A stretch of 64,000 nt of DNA from Thermostichus sp047462415 (GTDB lineage Bacteria; Cyanobacteriota; Cyanobacteriia; Thermostichales; Thermostichaceae): positions 93,166 to 157,165 of the forward strand of contig NZ_JANSJE010000003.1 of assembly GCF_047462415.1 (NCBI RefSeq). The letters run 5' to 3'. Positions 49,108-57,372 of the stretch are shown one piece after another. The notes beneath the pieces were generated by a model. It had not been told where the DNA came from. It did not search any database and saw nothing but the letters and a program-made list of their open reading frames with translations. Each line of letters starts with the position of its first letter. The first letter of the stretch is position 1. A program made the translations under genes and the position numbers.

Positions 49108-49617
49108 TCACCGATAGAGGTTGCAGGAGTTGTGCAGGTCGTAGCCAGAAGCCAAAACCTCTTGCTGGCGATCCCCAAGGCCGATGTCACAGCGCAGAAG
49201 CTCCCCACCAGCACTCACATGGGTATGAGCCTCAGTCATCCAACGCATGCCGGTCACGCCAGGAGCAGGAGGAACCACTTCAGGAAGACGACAGTTGTAG
49301 GCTGGCCAGGGGTCTTGCAAATAGCGATCCCCGTGAACCCCACCGAATTCGATATCGGTGTAGCCGGAGGGATAAACCGTAAAGTCCATGCGGAAAACTT
49401 CTGAAGCACGGCCAACGGTCGCCAAAGCTGCTTGGGCTTCAGCAACTCTGGAGCGACGAATCTGATTGAGCAGATTGGGAATAGCCACAGCGGAGAGAAT
49501 ACCAACAATTACGATGACCACCAGCAACTCGATCAACGTCATGCCGTGGGGGGCTGCAGTGGTCGGGCGGAAGAGCATCCTCTTCAGATAGGCTTCATGA
49601 GAGGAAAGTCGGCTCAT
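49108..49617 (-). CDS. Type IV prepilin-like protein
   Basis: A 169-residue protein with a type III signal sequence: leader ending in PHG, then MTLIELLVVIVIVGILSAVAIPNLLNQ, with Glu at +5 and the long hydrophobic helix typical of pilins and pseudopilins. The C-terminal region has YLQDPWPAYNCRLPEV and three cysteines in all, similar to GspG-like pseudopilins. ATG at 49617 is chosen; a shorter leader from a later ATG is possible. Its promoter side faces the TnpB element. Whether it is a major pilin, minor pilin or secretion pseudopilin is open. Confidence 0.85.
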   Translation of the reverse strand: MSRLSSHEAYLKRMLFRPTTAAPHGMTLIELLVVIVIVGILSAVAIPNLLNQIRRSRVAEAQAALATVGRASEVFRMDFTVYPSGYTDIEFGGVHGDRYLQDPWPAYNCRLPEVVPPAPGVTGMRWMTEAHTHVSAGGELLRCDIGLGDRQQEVLASGYDLHNSCNLYR

Positions 49618-49760
49618 GGCAGTATCCACTCCACCTTCGCAGAACTCAGGTATCCAGATACACGCAATTTAGGCCAGCATTCAGCTAGAAACCGCAGGAG
49701 CCCCGCCCTGTACCCGTAGGGCCAGGGTCGGGAGGAATGCGGACGACGTATGATTGCATC

Positions 49761-50942
49761 ATGACCCAAGTCCTGACTATCTCCTGCAAGCTCAAGGTAT
49801 CTGCTTCGCAAGCCGTGAAGCTAGAGGCAACCTTGTCTGCTTTTGCACAAGCACTCAACTGGGTCAACCAAAACACACCAGAGAAGGTGGTCAACCCAGT
49901 CAAGCTTCAATCGCTCTGCTACCGCGCAATTCGTACCCGCTTTGGGCTATCCAGCAACCTGGCACAACAGGTGTGCAGAAGGTTGGCCGCTGCCCGCAAG
50001 GTTGCCCAGCAAAAGAATCGTCCGGTCAAAGCGTTCAAGGGCGGCTTTGTTACCTACGATGCCCGCATCTTTTCTTTCCGCGAGAAGGACTGGACGGTGT
50101 CGCTGACCACCGTTGAGGGACGCGAACGCTTTGAGCTGGATGTTGGCTCCTACCAGCGCGGCATGCTGGCGGGTTCTCATCCCAAAGCAGCCACGTTGGT
50201 CAAACGCCAAGACGGTTCCTACTTCATCCAAATTTGCGTGGAGTCTGAGGCGCCGGAACCGGAGAGCGCCGTCAAGGCAATTGGCGTGGATTTGGGTAGG
50301 AGAGATATTGCCCATACTTCTGAGGGAGAGAACTGGAATGGACAGCAGTTGAACCAGGTCAGAGACCACTACTCCCACTTGAGAGCGGCTCTGCAACGCA
50401 AGGCCGGTAAGGGCACACGCAGCACTCGGCGCAGGTGTCGGGAGCTGCTGCAACGGCTGTCTGGTCGGGAGAGGCGCTTTCAAACTTGGGTGAACCACTG
50501 CATCTCCAAGTCCATTGTTGCTAGGGCACAGGCGACCCGCAGCTTTATTGCCTTGGAAGACTTGACTGGGATCCGGGAGCGAGTCAACCAACAGCCGCGC
50601 AGCAAGACGGAGCGGCGGCGGTTGAACAGTTGGGCGTTCTACCAGTTGCGGCAGTTTGTGCACTACAAGGCAGCAAGAGCAGGGATCCAGGTTGTGGTGG
50701 TGCCGCCTGCCTACAGCTCGCAGACCTGCCACCGGTGTTTGTGGCTTGGGCAACGGGAAGGGAAGCATTTTCGTTGTGTGAACCCGGCCTGTGGTTGGGA
50801 AGGGGATGCGGATTTGAACGGTGCCAACGTGATTGCGCTTTTGGGGGTCGCTGTAAACCGGCCTAGAGGCCCGTGGTTGGCTTGCCAACTGCAGGGCTAC
50901 CAAAAGCCCGCTCCGTACCGCTTAGCGGTCGGAGTCGGGTAG
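49761..50942 (+). CDS. tnpB: TnpB RNA-guided nuclease of an IS605-group element
   Basis: A 393-residue TnpB. The RuvC-like catalytic residues are visible: Asp in IGVDLGRRDIA, Glu in FIALEDLTGI and Asp in GDADLNGANVIA. A zinc finger is formed by CHRC and CVNPACG. All expected parts are intact, so it is probably active, using an omega-RNA from the 3' end of the element. The frame opens at 49737 but the ATG at 49761 gives the usual start (MTQVLTISCKLKV). It lies between a prepilin gene and vipp1, downstream of tRNA-Arg. Confidence 0.92.
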   Translation: MTQVLTISCKLKVSASQAVKLEATLSAFAQALNWVNQNTPEKVVNPVKLQSLCYRAIRTRFGLSSNLAQQVCRRLAAARKVAQQKNRPVKAFKGGFVTYDARIFSFREKDWTVSLTTVEGRERFELDVGSYQRGMLAGSHPKAATLVKRQDGSYFIQICVESEAPEPESAVKAIGVDLGRRDIAHTSEGENWNGQQLNQVRDHYSHLRAALQRKAGKGTRSTRRRCRELLQRLSGRERRFQTWVNHCISKSIVARAQATRSFIALEDLTGIRERVNQQPRSKTERRRLNSWAFYQLRQFVHYKAARAGIQVVVVPPAYSSQTCHRCLWLGQREGKHFRCVNPACGWEGDADLNGANVIALLGVAVNRPRGPWLACQLQGYQKPAPYRLAVGVG

Positions 50943-50960
50943 TTTACTACCCCGGTAGTC
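50905..50960 (+). ncRNA. Probable 3' end of TnpB omega-RNA (structured)
   Basis: CTCCG-T-ACCGC / GCGGT-CGGAG forms a 10-bp stem with one bulge (50911-50934), and GGGTAGT / ACTACCC forms a 7-bp stem (50937-50952) that contains the tnpB stop codon. Omega-RNAs of TnpB elements overlap the 3' end of the gene and end at the element's right end, which fits. The 5' limit is unknown. Confidence 0.5.
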
Positions 50961-51132
50961 CGGTGCAATCCACCGAGATCCGGGGATTAAGACATAAGGG
51001 CCGGGGCAGGATCCCCTCTGACCCATTTCCTCGGATCTCAGCCAGGGATCCCTATACTGGGGTAGAAGCACTGGAAGGCACCGGAACGGCAAGGGTAGCA
51101 TTAGGTCAGACTGCTAGAGGGGGAAACAACCG

Positions 51133-51906
51133 ATGGGATTGTTCGATCGGGTCAGCCGAATCATCAGATCCAATATCAACGCGCTGGTCAGCAGCGCCGA
51201 AGATCCGGAGAAAATCCTGAACCAAACCATTCAGGACATGTCGGAGGATCACTACCAAATGCGGCAAGCGGTTGCCCAGGCCATTGCTGCCCAGAAGCGG
51301 ATCGAGCGGCAGTATGAGCAAGCGCAGCAGAACGTTGACGAGTGGCAAAGACGGGCCGAGTTGGCCCTGCGCAACAACAACGAAGCCCTGGCCCGCGAAG
51401 CGCTGGTGCGCAAGAAAACCTTTGCCGAAACTGCCCAGAGCCTGAAGCGGCAGTTGGATGAGCAGACCAAGCAGGTGGAGGTCTTAAAGGCCAACATGAC
51501 CAAGCTGGAGAGCAAAATCGCCGAGGCCAAGACCAAGAAAGATATGCTCATCGCCCGGGCCCGCGCTGCCAAGGCTTCTCAACAAATTAACCAGGTCATC
51601 GGACGGGTGGACGCCACCAGTGCCTTCGCGGCTTTCGAGCGCATGGAGGAGAAGGTGAACTCCCTGGAAGCTCAGTCGGCGGCGGTGGCGGAGCTGGCGG
51701 TGGACAACTTGGAGAACCAGTTTGCCGCTTTGGAAGCAGGTGGGTCGGATGTCGATCACGAGCTGATGATGCTGAAAGCGGCGATGCAGGGCCAATTGCC
51801 CGCCGGAGAGCGGAAAGTTTTGCCGCAAGCCCAATCTGCTGCCTCGGCTGAAAGCGAGGTAGATGCGGAGTTGGAAAATCTGCGCCGCGAAATCGACCAG
51901 CTTTGA
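51133..51906 (+). CDS. vipp1: Vipp1/IM30, PspA-family membrane-remodelling protein
   Basis: An ESCRT-III-like protein that forms rings and rods on membranes and is needed for thylakoid upkeep. The 257-residue product starts with the amphipathic helix MGLFDRVSRIIRSNINALVSSAEDPEK and continues as long helices (EDHYQMRQAVAQAIAAQKRIERQYEQAQ). After the PspA core, about 35 further residues (ending ENLRREIDQL) form the C-terminal helix that distinguishes Vipp1 from PspA. A purine-rich GAGGGGG lies shortly before the ATG. Confidence 0.95.
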   Translation: MGLFDRVSRIIRSNINALVSSAEDPEKILNQTIQDMSEDHYQMRQAVAQAIAAQKRIERQYEQAQQNVDEWQRRAELALRNNNEALAREALVRKKTFAETAQSLKRQLDEQTKQVEVLKANMTKLESKIAEAKTKKDMLIARARAAKASQQINQVIGRVDATSAFAAFERMEEKVNSLEAQSAAVAELAVDNLENQFAALEAGGSDVDHELMMLKAAMQGQLPAGERKVLPQAQSAASAESEVDAELENLRREIDQL

Positions 51907-52094
51907 ACAACGGGAGGCCGTGTCTGCCTGAGTTCCTGGGGCATGTTTCCTCTTGGCTTAGGTGGGTTGGGGTGTCCTTACCGGGGGGACACAGAGTGGT
52001 AAGCTAGCCCAGAAGAGCTCTCGGCCTGCTTCTGGCAGGGGGGGAGCTTGGGTTAAGGTAGCCTTCCTGCGTTTTTGCGAGAGAACCAACAGCG

Positions 52095-52559
52095 ATGACA
52101 ACAGCGAGTATCAAGCCTCTTTTAGATGCCAAGCAACTGTTGCAGGCTTATGCGTCTGGCCAGCGGGATTTCTCTGGCTCCAACTTGAGCGGAGCCCAGT
52201 TGAGCGGTGCGAACTTGAGGGGCATCATTCTGCGGGATGCCGATTTGAGTGGGGCGGATCTGCGCGAGGCGGATTTGGCAGGGGCGGATCTCTCCGGAGC
52301 CGACCTGCGCGGAGCCAAGCTGCGACGGGTGAACCTAATCGGAGCTAAGTTGGTGAAGGCGGATCTGCGGGGGGCCAACCTCTACCGGGCTAAGTTGCTC
52401 AGGGCTGACCTTAGCGAAGCAGAGCTGAACCGGGCCGATCTGCGCATTGGCGCCGATCTGCGCGGAGCCATCATCACCAACACCCACTTCCGTGGCGCCC
52501 TTTACGACGAGTACACGAAGTTCCCGGATGGCTTTAACCCGACCGAGATGGGCATGTAG
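52095..52559 (+). CDS. Pentapeptide-repeat protein
   Basis: A 154-residue protein, most of it (about 29-130) made of A(D/N)LXX repeats such as SGANL, RDADL, SGADL, READL, AGADL, which fold into a right-handed square helix. The N-terminal 25 residues form a helix (LDAKQLLQAYASGQRDF). The C-terminal ALYDEYTKFPDGFNP is a cap seen in many cyanobacterial relatives. The biochemical role of such proteins is mostly unknown. It is convergent with cysQ, with five bases between the stops. Confidence 0.92.
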   Translation: MTTASIKPLLDAKQLLQAYASGQRDFSGSNLSGAQLSGANLRGIILRDADLSGADLREADLAGADLSGADLRGAKLRRVNLIGAKLVKADLRGANLYRAKLLRADLSEAELNRADLRIGADLRGAIITNTHFRGALYDEYTKFPDGFNPTEMGM

Positions 52560-52564
52560 GCTTT

Positions 52565-53362
52565 CTAGGGAACCAGCTCCTGCCACAGTTGGGTAACGCC
52601 TTCGGCAGCTGCTACAAAGGGCGGGTTGTGCAGCTCCGGTTTGTTGTAGCGCAAGGGATCCCCTTGCAAGTTCGTGACACTTCCCCCCGCCTGCTCGACG
52701 ATACAGTGGGCGGCGGCGGTATCCCATTCCAGGGTGGGGCCAAAGCGGGGGTAGAGATGAGCGGATCCCTCGGCCACCAGGCAAAACTTGAGGGCGCTAC
52801 CCACAGACTTGACTTCGAGAGAACCGTAGCGCCGTCGCAGCCGCTCCAGGAATTGCTCCGTCTCCGGGCTGCGGTGGGAACGGCTGGCCACCACCTGCAG
52901 AGGAGCCTGGGCGGGGGGGCGGGCCTGGATGGGCTCTTTGCCTTTGTAGGCCCCCAGCCCTTGCGCTGCCCTGTAGGTAAGGCCGAGAGCCGGGGCATGG
53001 ACGACGCCTAAGATGGGGATCCCCGCCTCGACGAGGGCGATGTTGACCGTGAACTGGCCGTTGCGCCCGATAAACTCGCGCGTGCCATCTAGGGGATCCA
53101 CCAGCCAGAACTGCCGCCACTGTTGCCGCTCCGAATAGGGGATCCCGCCGGATTCTTCCGAGAGCACGGGGATCCCCGGAGTTAGATCTTGCAGGCCCCG
53201 CAGGATCAGGTGGTGGGCGGCCAGATCTGCTTCAGTGAGGGGGGAGAAGTCGGTCTTGTCCCTGACTTGGATCTGCTCTTGCCGATAGATCTCCAGAATG
53301 GCCTGCCCGGCTGCTTCTGCAAGGCGGCTGACATGGGGCAAGAGATCGGCCAGATCCTGCAT
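52565..53362 (-). CDS. cysQ: 3'(2'),5'-bisphosphate nucleotidase (CysQ-like, inositol-monophosphatase superfamily)
   Basis: Removes the 3' phosphate of PAP formed in sulfate assimilation. The 265-residue protein has the lithium-sensitive phosphatase motifs: SEE in IPVLSEESGGIP, DPLDGT in WLVDPLDGTREF, and LEWDTAAAHCIVEQAGG. The start at 53362 gives MQDLADLLPHVSRLAEAAG; the same frame stays open far upstream through hisF but in the wrong register for that gene. Only 17 bases separate it from hisF, so the two are probably cotranscribed. Inositol phosphatase activity is an alternative. Confidence 0.87.
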   Translation of the reverse strand: MQDLADLLPHVSRLAEAAGQAILEIYRQEQIQVRDKTDFSPLTEADLAAHHLILRGLQDLTPGIPVLSEESGGIPYSERQQWRQFWLVDPLDGTREFIGRNGQFTVNIALVEAGIPILGVVHAPALGLTYRAAQGLGAYKGKEPIQARPPAQAPLQVVASRSHRSPETEQFLERLRRRYGSLEVKSVGSALKFCLVAEGSAHLYPRFGPTLEWDTAAAHCIVEQAGGSVTNLQGDPLRYNKPELHNPPFVAAAEGVTQLWQELVP

Positions 53363-53379
53363 GGGCAACCCCCCAAGAT

Positions 53380-54135
53380 TTAGCAGCGCACCGGAATGCC
53401 GTGGGCGGCCAAATCGGCTTTGATCTGGGCAATCGTCAACTGGCCGTAGTGCAACAGAGAAGCCAACAGGGCTGCCTCTGCCCCCCCCTCCTGCAGAGCT
53501 TGGCGGATGTGGGCACAGTCTCCCGCCCCCCCTGAGGCGATCACCGGCACCGCCACCGCCTCGGCCACGCGGCGGGTCAGCTCCAGGTCGTAGCCCGCTT
53601 GGGTGCCGTCGGCGTCCATGCTGGTGAGCAAGATCTCCCCTGCCCCTCGCTCGGCCACGGTTTTGGCCCACTCCACCACGTCCAGCCCCGTCGGCTCCCT
53701 CCCCCCGCGCACGTACACTTCCCATCCCCCTGGTTTGGCGCGGGCGTCGATAGCCACCACGATGCACTGGGATCCAAACTGACGGCTGGCCTGGGTGACC
53801 AGATCCGGATCCCGGACTGCCGCCGAGTTGAGGCTTACCTTGTCGGCCCCGGCCCGCAACAGTTGCCGGATCCCTTCCACATCGCGGATCCCACCTCCCA
53901 CCGTGAGGGGGATGAACACCTGCTCCGCCGTGCGCTGCACCACCTCCAGCAAAATCTCCCGCTCCTCGTGGGTAGCGGTGATGTCCAGAAAGACCAGCTC
54001 GTCCGCCCCCGCCCGATCATAAGCCTGGGCCAGCTCCACCGGATCCCCGGCATCGCGCAACTGCACAAACTGGATCCCTTTGACCACCCGCCCCGCCGCC
54101 ACATCCAGACAGGGAATGATCCGTTTGGCCAACAT
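53380..54135 (-). CDS. hisF: Imidazole glycerol phosphate synthase, cyclase subunit
   Basis: Forms the imidazole ring of histidine with ammonia from HisH. The 251-residue TIM barrel shows the two catalytic Asp regions, RIIPCLDVAAGRVVKG and CIVVAIDARA, together with LTVGGGIRD, LTSMDADGTQAGYD and VIASGGAG. A GGAGGAGAAGG tract precedes the ATG. It sits between get3d and cysQ in a leftward gene run. Confidence 0.96.
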   Translation of the reverse strand: MLAKRIIPCLDVAAGRVVKGIQFVQLRDAGDPVELAQAYDRAGADELVFLDITATHEEREILLEVVQRTAEQVFIPLTVGGGIRDVEGIRQLLRAGADKVSLNSAAVRDPDLVTQASRQFGSQCIVVAIDARAKPGGWEVYVRGGREPTGLDVVEWAKTVAERGAGEILLTSMDADGTQAGYDLELTRRVAEAVAVPVIASGGAGDCAHIRQALQEGGAEAALLASLLHYGQLTIAQIKADLAAHGIPVRC

Positions 54136-54162
54136 CGCCTTCTCCTCCGCTGGCGTGATGGC

Positions 54163-55266
54163 CTAGCCGAAGCTGATGACCAAGAAGGGTTCTTGAAACT
54201 TGGCCCCGGCCACCTGCCGACCCGCCAGGCTGGGAGGCAAGAACAAATTGCGCCGCTGATCCCCGGCGGTGATGGTCAGCTCCGGGCCCGACTGGCTCAG
54301 CTCGATCTGGGCCTTGCTGAAGCCGGGAATAAACAGCTTGACTGTACGCGCTCCCTCGTCGATGGCCACGGGCGGCGGCACATCCGGCACGGCGAATATG
54401 CCCCCCACCGCTGCCTCCAAAGCTGACCAATCGGATCCTTGACGCAGGGGAAGTGTGCGTACGGTCAAGGGGAAAAAATCGGCAGCCGAGACCTCGCCCG
54501 GAGCCAGAGGGGTGACCCAGAGACCGCCCACCGTCAGCCCCACCATCTGGGCACTGCCCCAGAGGTAACGGGCGGTCTGGACAGCCATCGGATCTGGGGT
54601 GGTCACCAAGTGGGCCAACACACGGCGCGGATCGGCGATGGCCTGCCGCCCCTGCTCGAAAATGTTGGTCATCCCCCCCAGCCGATTCGACAGATCCTCT
54701 AGAGACGAGAACTCCACGGTGCTGACAGACCGCAACAGCGGCTCGGCAAAGGGGCGCAGGGTCTTGGCCAAGTCGGATCCCCAAAAAGCCTGGGAAGCCC
54801 GCCGCCAGTACCAACTGGCCACCTCCGGGATCCCAAAAGCCCGCAAGGTGGTCAGATCCCCCGGCCCATCGTAGAGAATGCAGTCGTATTGGCCGCTGTC
54901 ATCGTAACGGCGCAGCGCTTCCAGAGCCAGGGCCTGATCCATGCCCGGCAACACCCCCAGCTCCTGGCCGTAGATCTCCCGGAAAAAGGGAGTGCGCACA
55001 TATCGGGCTTCCAGCTCTTTGGCCGCCGTCCAGTGTTGTTCCAGAAGCTGAGTTGTGCGCAACTGCACCACGCTCAAATTGGCAGCAATGGTCACCGGCT
55101 CCCCGGCAAGTGGGATCCCGCCCAAGAGCATCTCCAGCGCCGGCCCCGCCTGATGGCCCACCAACAGCACTCGCCGCCCCTGTTGGGCTGCTGCCCGCGC
55201 TGCTGCCACCGCCAACGTGCTCCGGCCTGTGCCCCCCTTACCCAAAAAGGTGAGGATCTGGCTCAT
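54163..55266 (-). CDS. Get3d-type ArsA/Get3-family ATPase
   Basis: A 367-residue P-loop ATPase of the ArsA/Get3 family. The deviant P-loop reads FLGKGGTGRST: the signature Lys10 is kept, but the usual GK(S/T) lysine is Arg15. The C-terminal 60 residues (VKLFIPGFSKAQIELSQSGPELTITAGDQRRNLFLP) form an alpha-crystallin-like domain. This combination matches the Get3d branch described in photosynthetic organisms, as I recall. The client of Get3d is not known; there is no CXXC zinc motif like that of eukaryotic Get3. Its start overlaps the end of khpA by ATGA. Confidence 0.82.
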   Translation of the reverse strand: MSQILTFLGKGGTGRSTLAVAAARAAAQQGRRVLLVGHQAGPALEMLLGGIPLAGEPVTIAANLSVVQLRTTQLLEQHWTAAKELEARYVRTPFFREIYGQELGVLPGMDQALALEALRRYDDSGQYDCILYDGPGDLTTLRAFGIPEVASWYWRRASQAFWGSDLAKTLRPFAEPLLRSVSTVEFSSLEDLSNRLGGMTNIFEQGRQAIADPRRVLAHLVTTPDPMAVQTARYLWGSAQMVGLTVGGLWVTPLAPGEVSAADFFPLTVRTLPLRQGSDWSALEAAVGGIFAVPDVPPPVAIDEGARTVKLFIPGFSKAQIELSQSGPELTITAGDQRRNLFLPPSLAGRQVAGAKFQEPFLVISFG

Positions 55267-55523
55267 TCCCGCTCTCCTGCCTCGCCGTAGATGTCGATGT
55301 ACAAAGACTGGCCCGCCAACTGGGCTGCCGCCATCATCACCTGCCGAATCGCCTGCAGAGTGCGCCCGCCGCGCCCGAATACCCGCCCGCGATCCTTGGG
55401 GTCAAAGGCCAGCCGCAGCCATACCTTGCGCCCGCCACAGGTGGTTTCCACGTCCATCTGCAGCCCAGATGAGCTGAGCAACGGCTCGATCAAAAGATGG
55501 ACAAGGGCTTTGTAGTCTGGCAT
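55263..55523 (-). CDS. khpA: KH-domain RNA-binding protein KhpA
   Basis: An 86-residue single KH-domain protein: LVHLLIEPLLSSSGLQMDVE, then VWLRLAFDPKDRGRVFGRGGRTLQAIRQVMMAAAQ, where GRGG is the KH nucleic-acid-binding GxxG loop. KhpA is usually encoded right after rpsP, as here, and pairs with KhpB/Jag in other bacteria. Its stop overlaps the start of the Get3d gene (ATGA). Confidence 0.92.
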   Translation of the reverse strand: MPDYKALVHLLIEPLLSSSGLQMDVETTCGGRKVWLRLAFDPKDRGRVFGRGGRTLQAIRQVMMAAAQLAGQSLYIDIYGEAGERE

Positions 55524-55608
55524 GGGCGCCTGGCAAGGAAAAACGGGTTCAAGCCGAGCCTATAGCCAAAAGGTTAACCGATGGCGTCAGCGGGACGAAG
55601 TCCTTATC

Positions 55609-56061
55609 CTAGGCTTTGGCTGCTTCTTCGACCCGTGGCTCTTCAATTGCAGATTCTTGGTGGCTCGATTCTGGCAGGGATCCAGCCTCTGCCACAGCCG
55701 GCTCTGCATCGGGTTCAGGAGCTTCCGTAGCAGGTTCTTCTGTTGGCTCAGGGATCCCAGCTTCAGGCTTGGCGATGGCCGGGATGCGAATCGAGGCAAC
55801 CACTCCGCCTTCTCCTGCTTTCAGCATCTCGTAGATGCCGGCCTTTTTGAGAAGACCCTCCACGGTCTCCGTGGGCTGAGCGCCACAACGCAACCATTTG
55901 AGCAGGCCCGCCGTCTCCAAAACCGTCTCTTTGGTGCGCGGGTTGTAGTAGCCCAATTCCTCCAGCGGACGGGCCTCGCGACGGCTTTTACTTTCGATGG
56001 CGATGATGCGATAGCTGGGTTGCCGTTTTTTTCCGTAGCGCTTGAGCCGCAATTTGACCAT
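55609..56061 (-). CDS. rpsP: Ribosomal protein S16 with long acidic C-terminal extension
   Basis: The first 80 or so residues are standard S16 (MVKLRLKRYGKKRQPSYRIIAIESKSRREARPLEELGYYNPR, then LRCGAQPTETVEGLLKKAG). The remaining 65 residues are rich in Pro, Glu and Ala (for example EPTEEPATEAPEPDAEPAV) and probably disordered; most S16 proteins end near residue 90. AAGGAG lies about nine bases before the ATG. It heads the rpsP-khpA-get3d-hisF-cysQ run. Confidence 0.95.
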   Translation of the reverse strand: MVKLRLKRYGKKRQPSYRIIAIESKSRREARPLEELGYYNPRTKETVLETAGLLKWLRCGAQPTETVEGLLKKAGIYEMLKAGEGGVVASIRIPAIAKPEAGIPEPTEEPATEAPEPDAEPAVAEAGSLPESSHQESAIEEPRVEEAAKA

Positions 56062-56287
56062 GGGGTATCTGCTCCTTAGGGTTGCTCCGCAAGCTGTGAA
56101 GGGTGGTTAGAGAAAAACCAAAATCAAACCCGTGCCCGCCACCCCGATCCCCTACCGGAAATCTGGGCAGACACAGGCTCTCTATTTTAGTCGATTTTTT
56201 CCTTGGCTGAAAAAGAGCCAAACCGACGCCGGGCGGCGCTCTTCATGGCAAAGTTGAAGAGGAAACCCACACTCAGCAACACCCCCC

Positions 56288-56740
56288 ATGGTCAACTACG
56301 CCGACTTGACAGATGAGCAGCGCCAGCTCTACCTCAAAGCCCTGATCGCGGTGGCCCGAGTGGACGGCCAGTTGGACGAAGAGGAAACCAACTTTTTCCT
56401 GCAAATTGCCGAAGGGATGGGCATTGAAGAACAGGTGGCCCAAACCTATCTGGCCGAGAAAACAGACGCAACCCTAGACCTCAGCGGGATCCCGCCTCTG
56501 CACAACGCAGCCGGGGCCTTGATCCTGCGGGATCTGACAACAATGGCGGTGGTCAACAACGAGCTGACAGAAAAGGAAGAGGCGCTCATTTTTGAGATCG
56601 GCAAGGCCATGCAGTTCAGCCGGGAGGAGATCGACGAGTTCCTGAACTGTGCCTTCATGGGCCTGCAATGGCAACTGAAGAACAGGGGCTTGCTAGAGCG
56701 CTACGCCCAGCCTTCTCAGGGAGATCCAGCTACCGAATAG
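56288..56740 (+). CDS. TerB-like helical protein
   Basis: A 150-residue all-helical protein. Repeated segments such as YLKALIAVARVDGQLDEEETNFFLQIAEGMGI and LILRDLTTMAVVNNELTEKEEALIFEIGKAMQ show the D-G-x-(L/I)-x-x-x-E pattern of TerB-like domains, which bind metals in tellurite-resistance proteins. No tellurite genes are nearby and TerB-like proteins have many contexts, so no function is claimed. It is divergent from rpsP. Confidence 0.75.
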   Translation: MVNYADLTDEQRQLYLKALIAVARVDGQLDEEETNFFLQIAEGMGIEEQVAQTYLAEKTDATLDLSGIPPLHNAAGALILRDLTTMAVVNNELTEKEEALIFEIGKAMQFSREEIDEFLNCAFMGLQWQLKNRGLLERYAQPSQGDPATE

Positions 56741-56862
56741 CATTAGATAGCATCAGCCAGAACAGCCGGCCTTGGCAACCGCATCAACACCCCGGCTTGG
56801 TGTTTCCCCCAACCAAGCCAGGGAGCCTTTCAGGTTCAGCCCAGACATCTGGCCATCGCAAC

Positions 56863-57258
56863 CTAGCCGATAAAGCGATCCAGGGCCCGTTGCAGCTCTT
56901 CCAGCTCCACTTCGATATTACCGGTCTCGATGGCGTGGCGGATGCAATGGCGGATGTGATCGTCCAGAATCAGCCGTGCCACCCGATCCAGCGCCCCCTT
57001 GACAGCGGCAATTTGCAGCAGCACATCCGGACAAGGCTGATCCTGCTCGATCATGGAGCGGATCCCGTGAACGTGCCCCTCGATGCGCGCCAAGCGGTTG
57101 ATCAACTTGCGCCGTGACTGAGGATCATGATGGTGAGGCTGGGCCCGCCCAGACAGGGGCGGCTTTTCCAGCGCCAACTCCCACTCCTCCTCCCAATCGG
57201 GTTCTGAAGGGAGCGGTGGAACGGAGCGAGCGCCAAGTGGAAGGACAGGATCGGACAT
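56863..57258 (-). CDS. inrS: CsoR/RcnR-family metal-sensing repressor, InrS-like
   Basis: A 131-residue helical repressor (DUF156). The DNA-binding start is RRKLINRLARIEGHVHGIRSMI. Metal ligands fit the CsoR C-H-C set: Cys76, His101 and Cys105. The 48-residue N-terminal extension carries HHH at 42-44. In the Synechocystis nickel sensor InrS the ligands as I recall are His21, Cys53, His78 and Cys82; a constant offset of 23 puts His44 on His21. This supports nickel sensing over copper. No efflux gene is next to it. It is divergent from the prenyl synthase gene. Confidence 0.82.
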   Translation of the reverse strand: MSDPVLPLGARSVPPLPSEPDWEEEWELALEKPPLSGRAQPHHHDPQSRRKLINRLARIEGHVHGIRSMIEQDQPCPDVLLQIAAVKGALDRVARLILDDHIRHCIRHAIETGNIEVELEELQRALDRFIG

Positions 57259-57372
57259 AAAAAGGGCAGAAGACTGCTTGCATAATACTGCTTGGTTTTC
57301 CCTGGGAACGATAGGGTACTCTACAATAAGAAAAGATATGAAATTTTGTAAAACCTCTCATACGCTGGCTCC

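Larger units (their letters stand above)
49705..50960 (+). mobile_element. IS200/IS605-group element carrying only tnpB (IS1341-type)
   Basis: A tnpB gene with no tnpA. A short hairpin (GCCCT...AGGGC, 49705-49722) precedes it, and two strong hairpins lie at its 3' end (50911-50934 and 50937-50952). Such subterminal hairpins are what TnpA recognises in this group. There are no terminal inverted repeats or target duplications, as expected. The exact ends cannot be fixed without an empty site; the coordinates given are approximate. Confidence 0.7.

Noticed and set aside
51972..51992. Hairpin GTGTCC...GGACAC after vipp1 considered as a terminator
   Set aside because: Only a 6-bp stem with no T run following; not strong enough to list.
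53363..53767. Upstream extension of the cysQ frame into hisF
   Set aside because: The extra 135 codons are hisF read in another frame; a proper family start exists at 53362.
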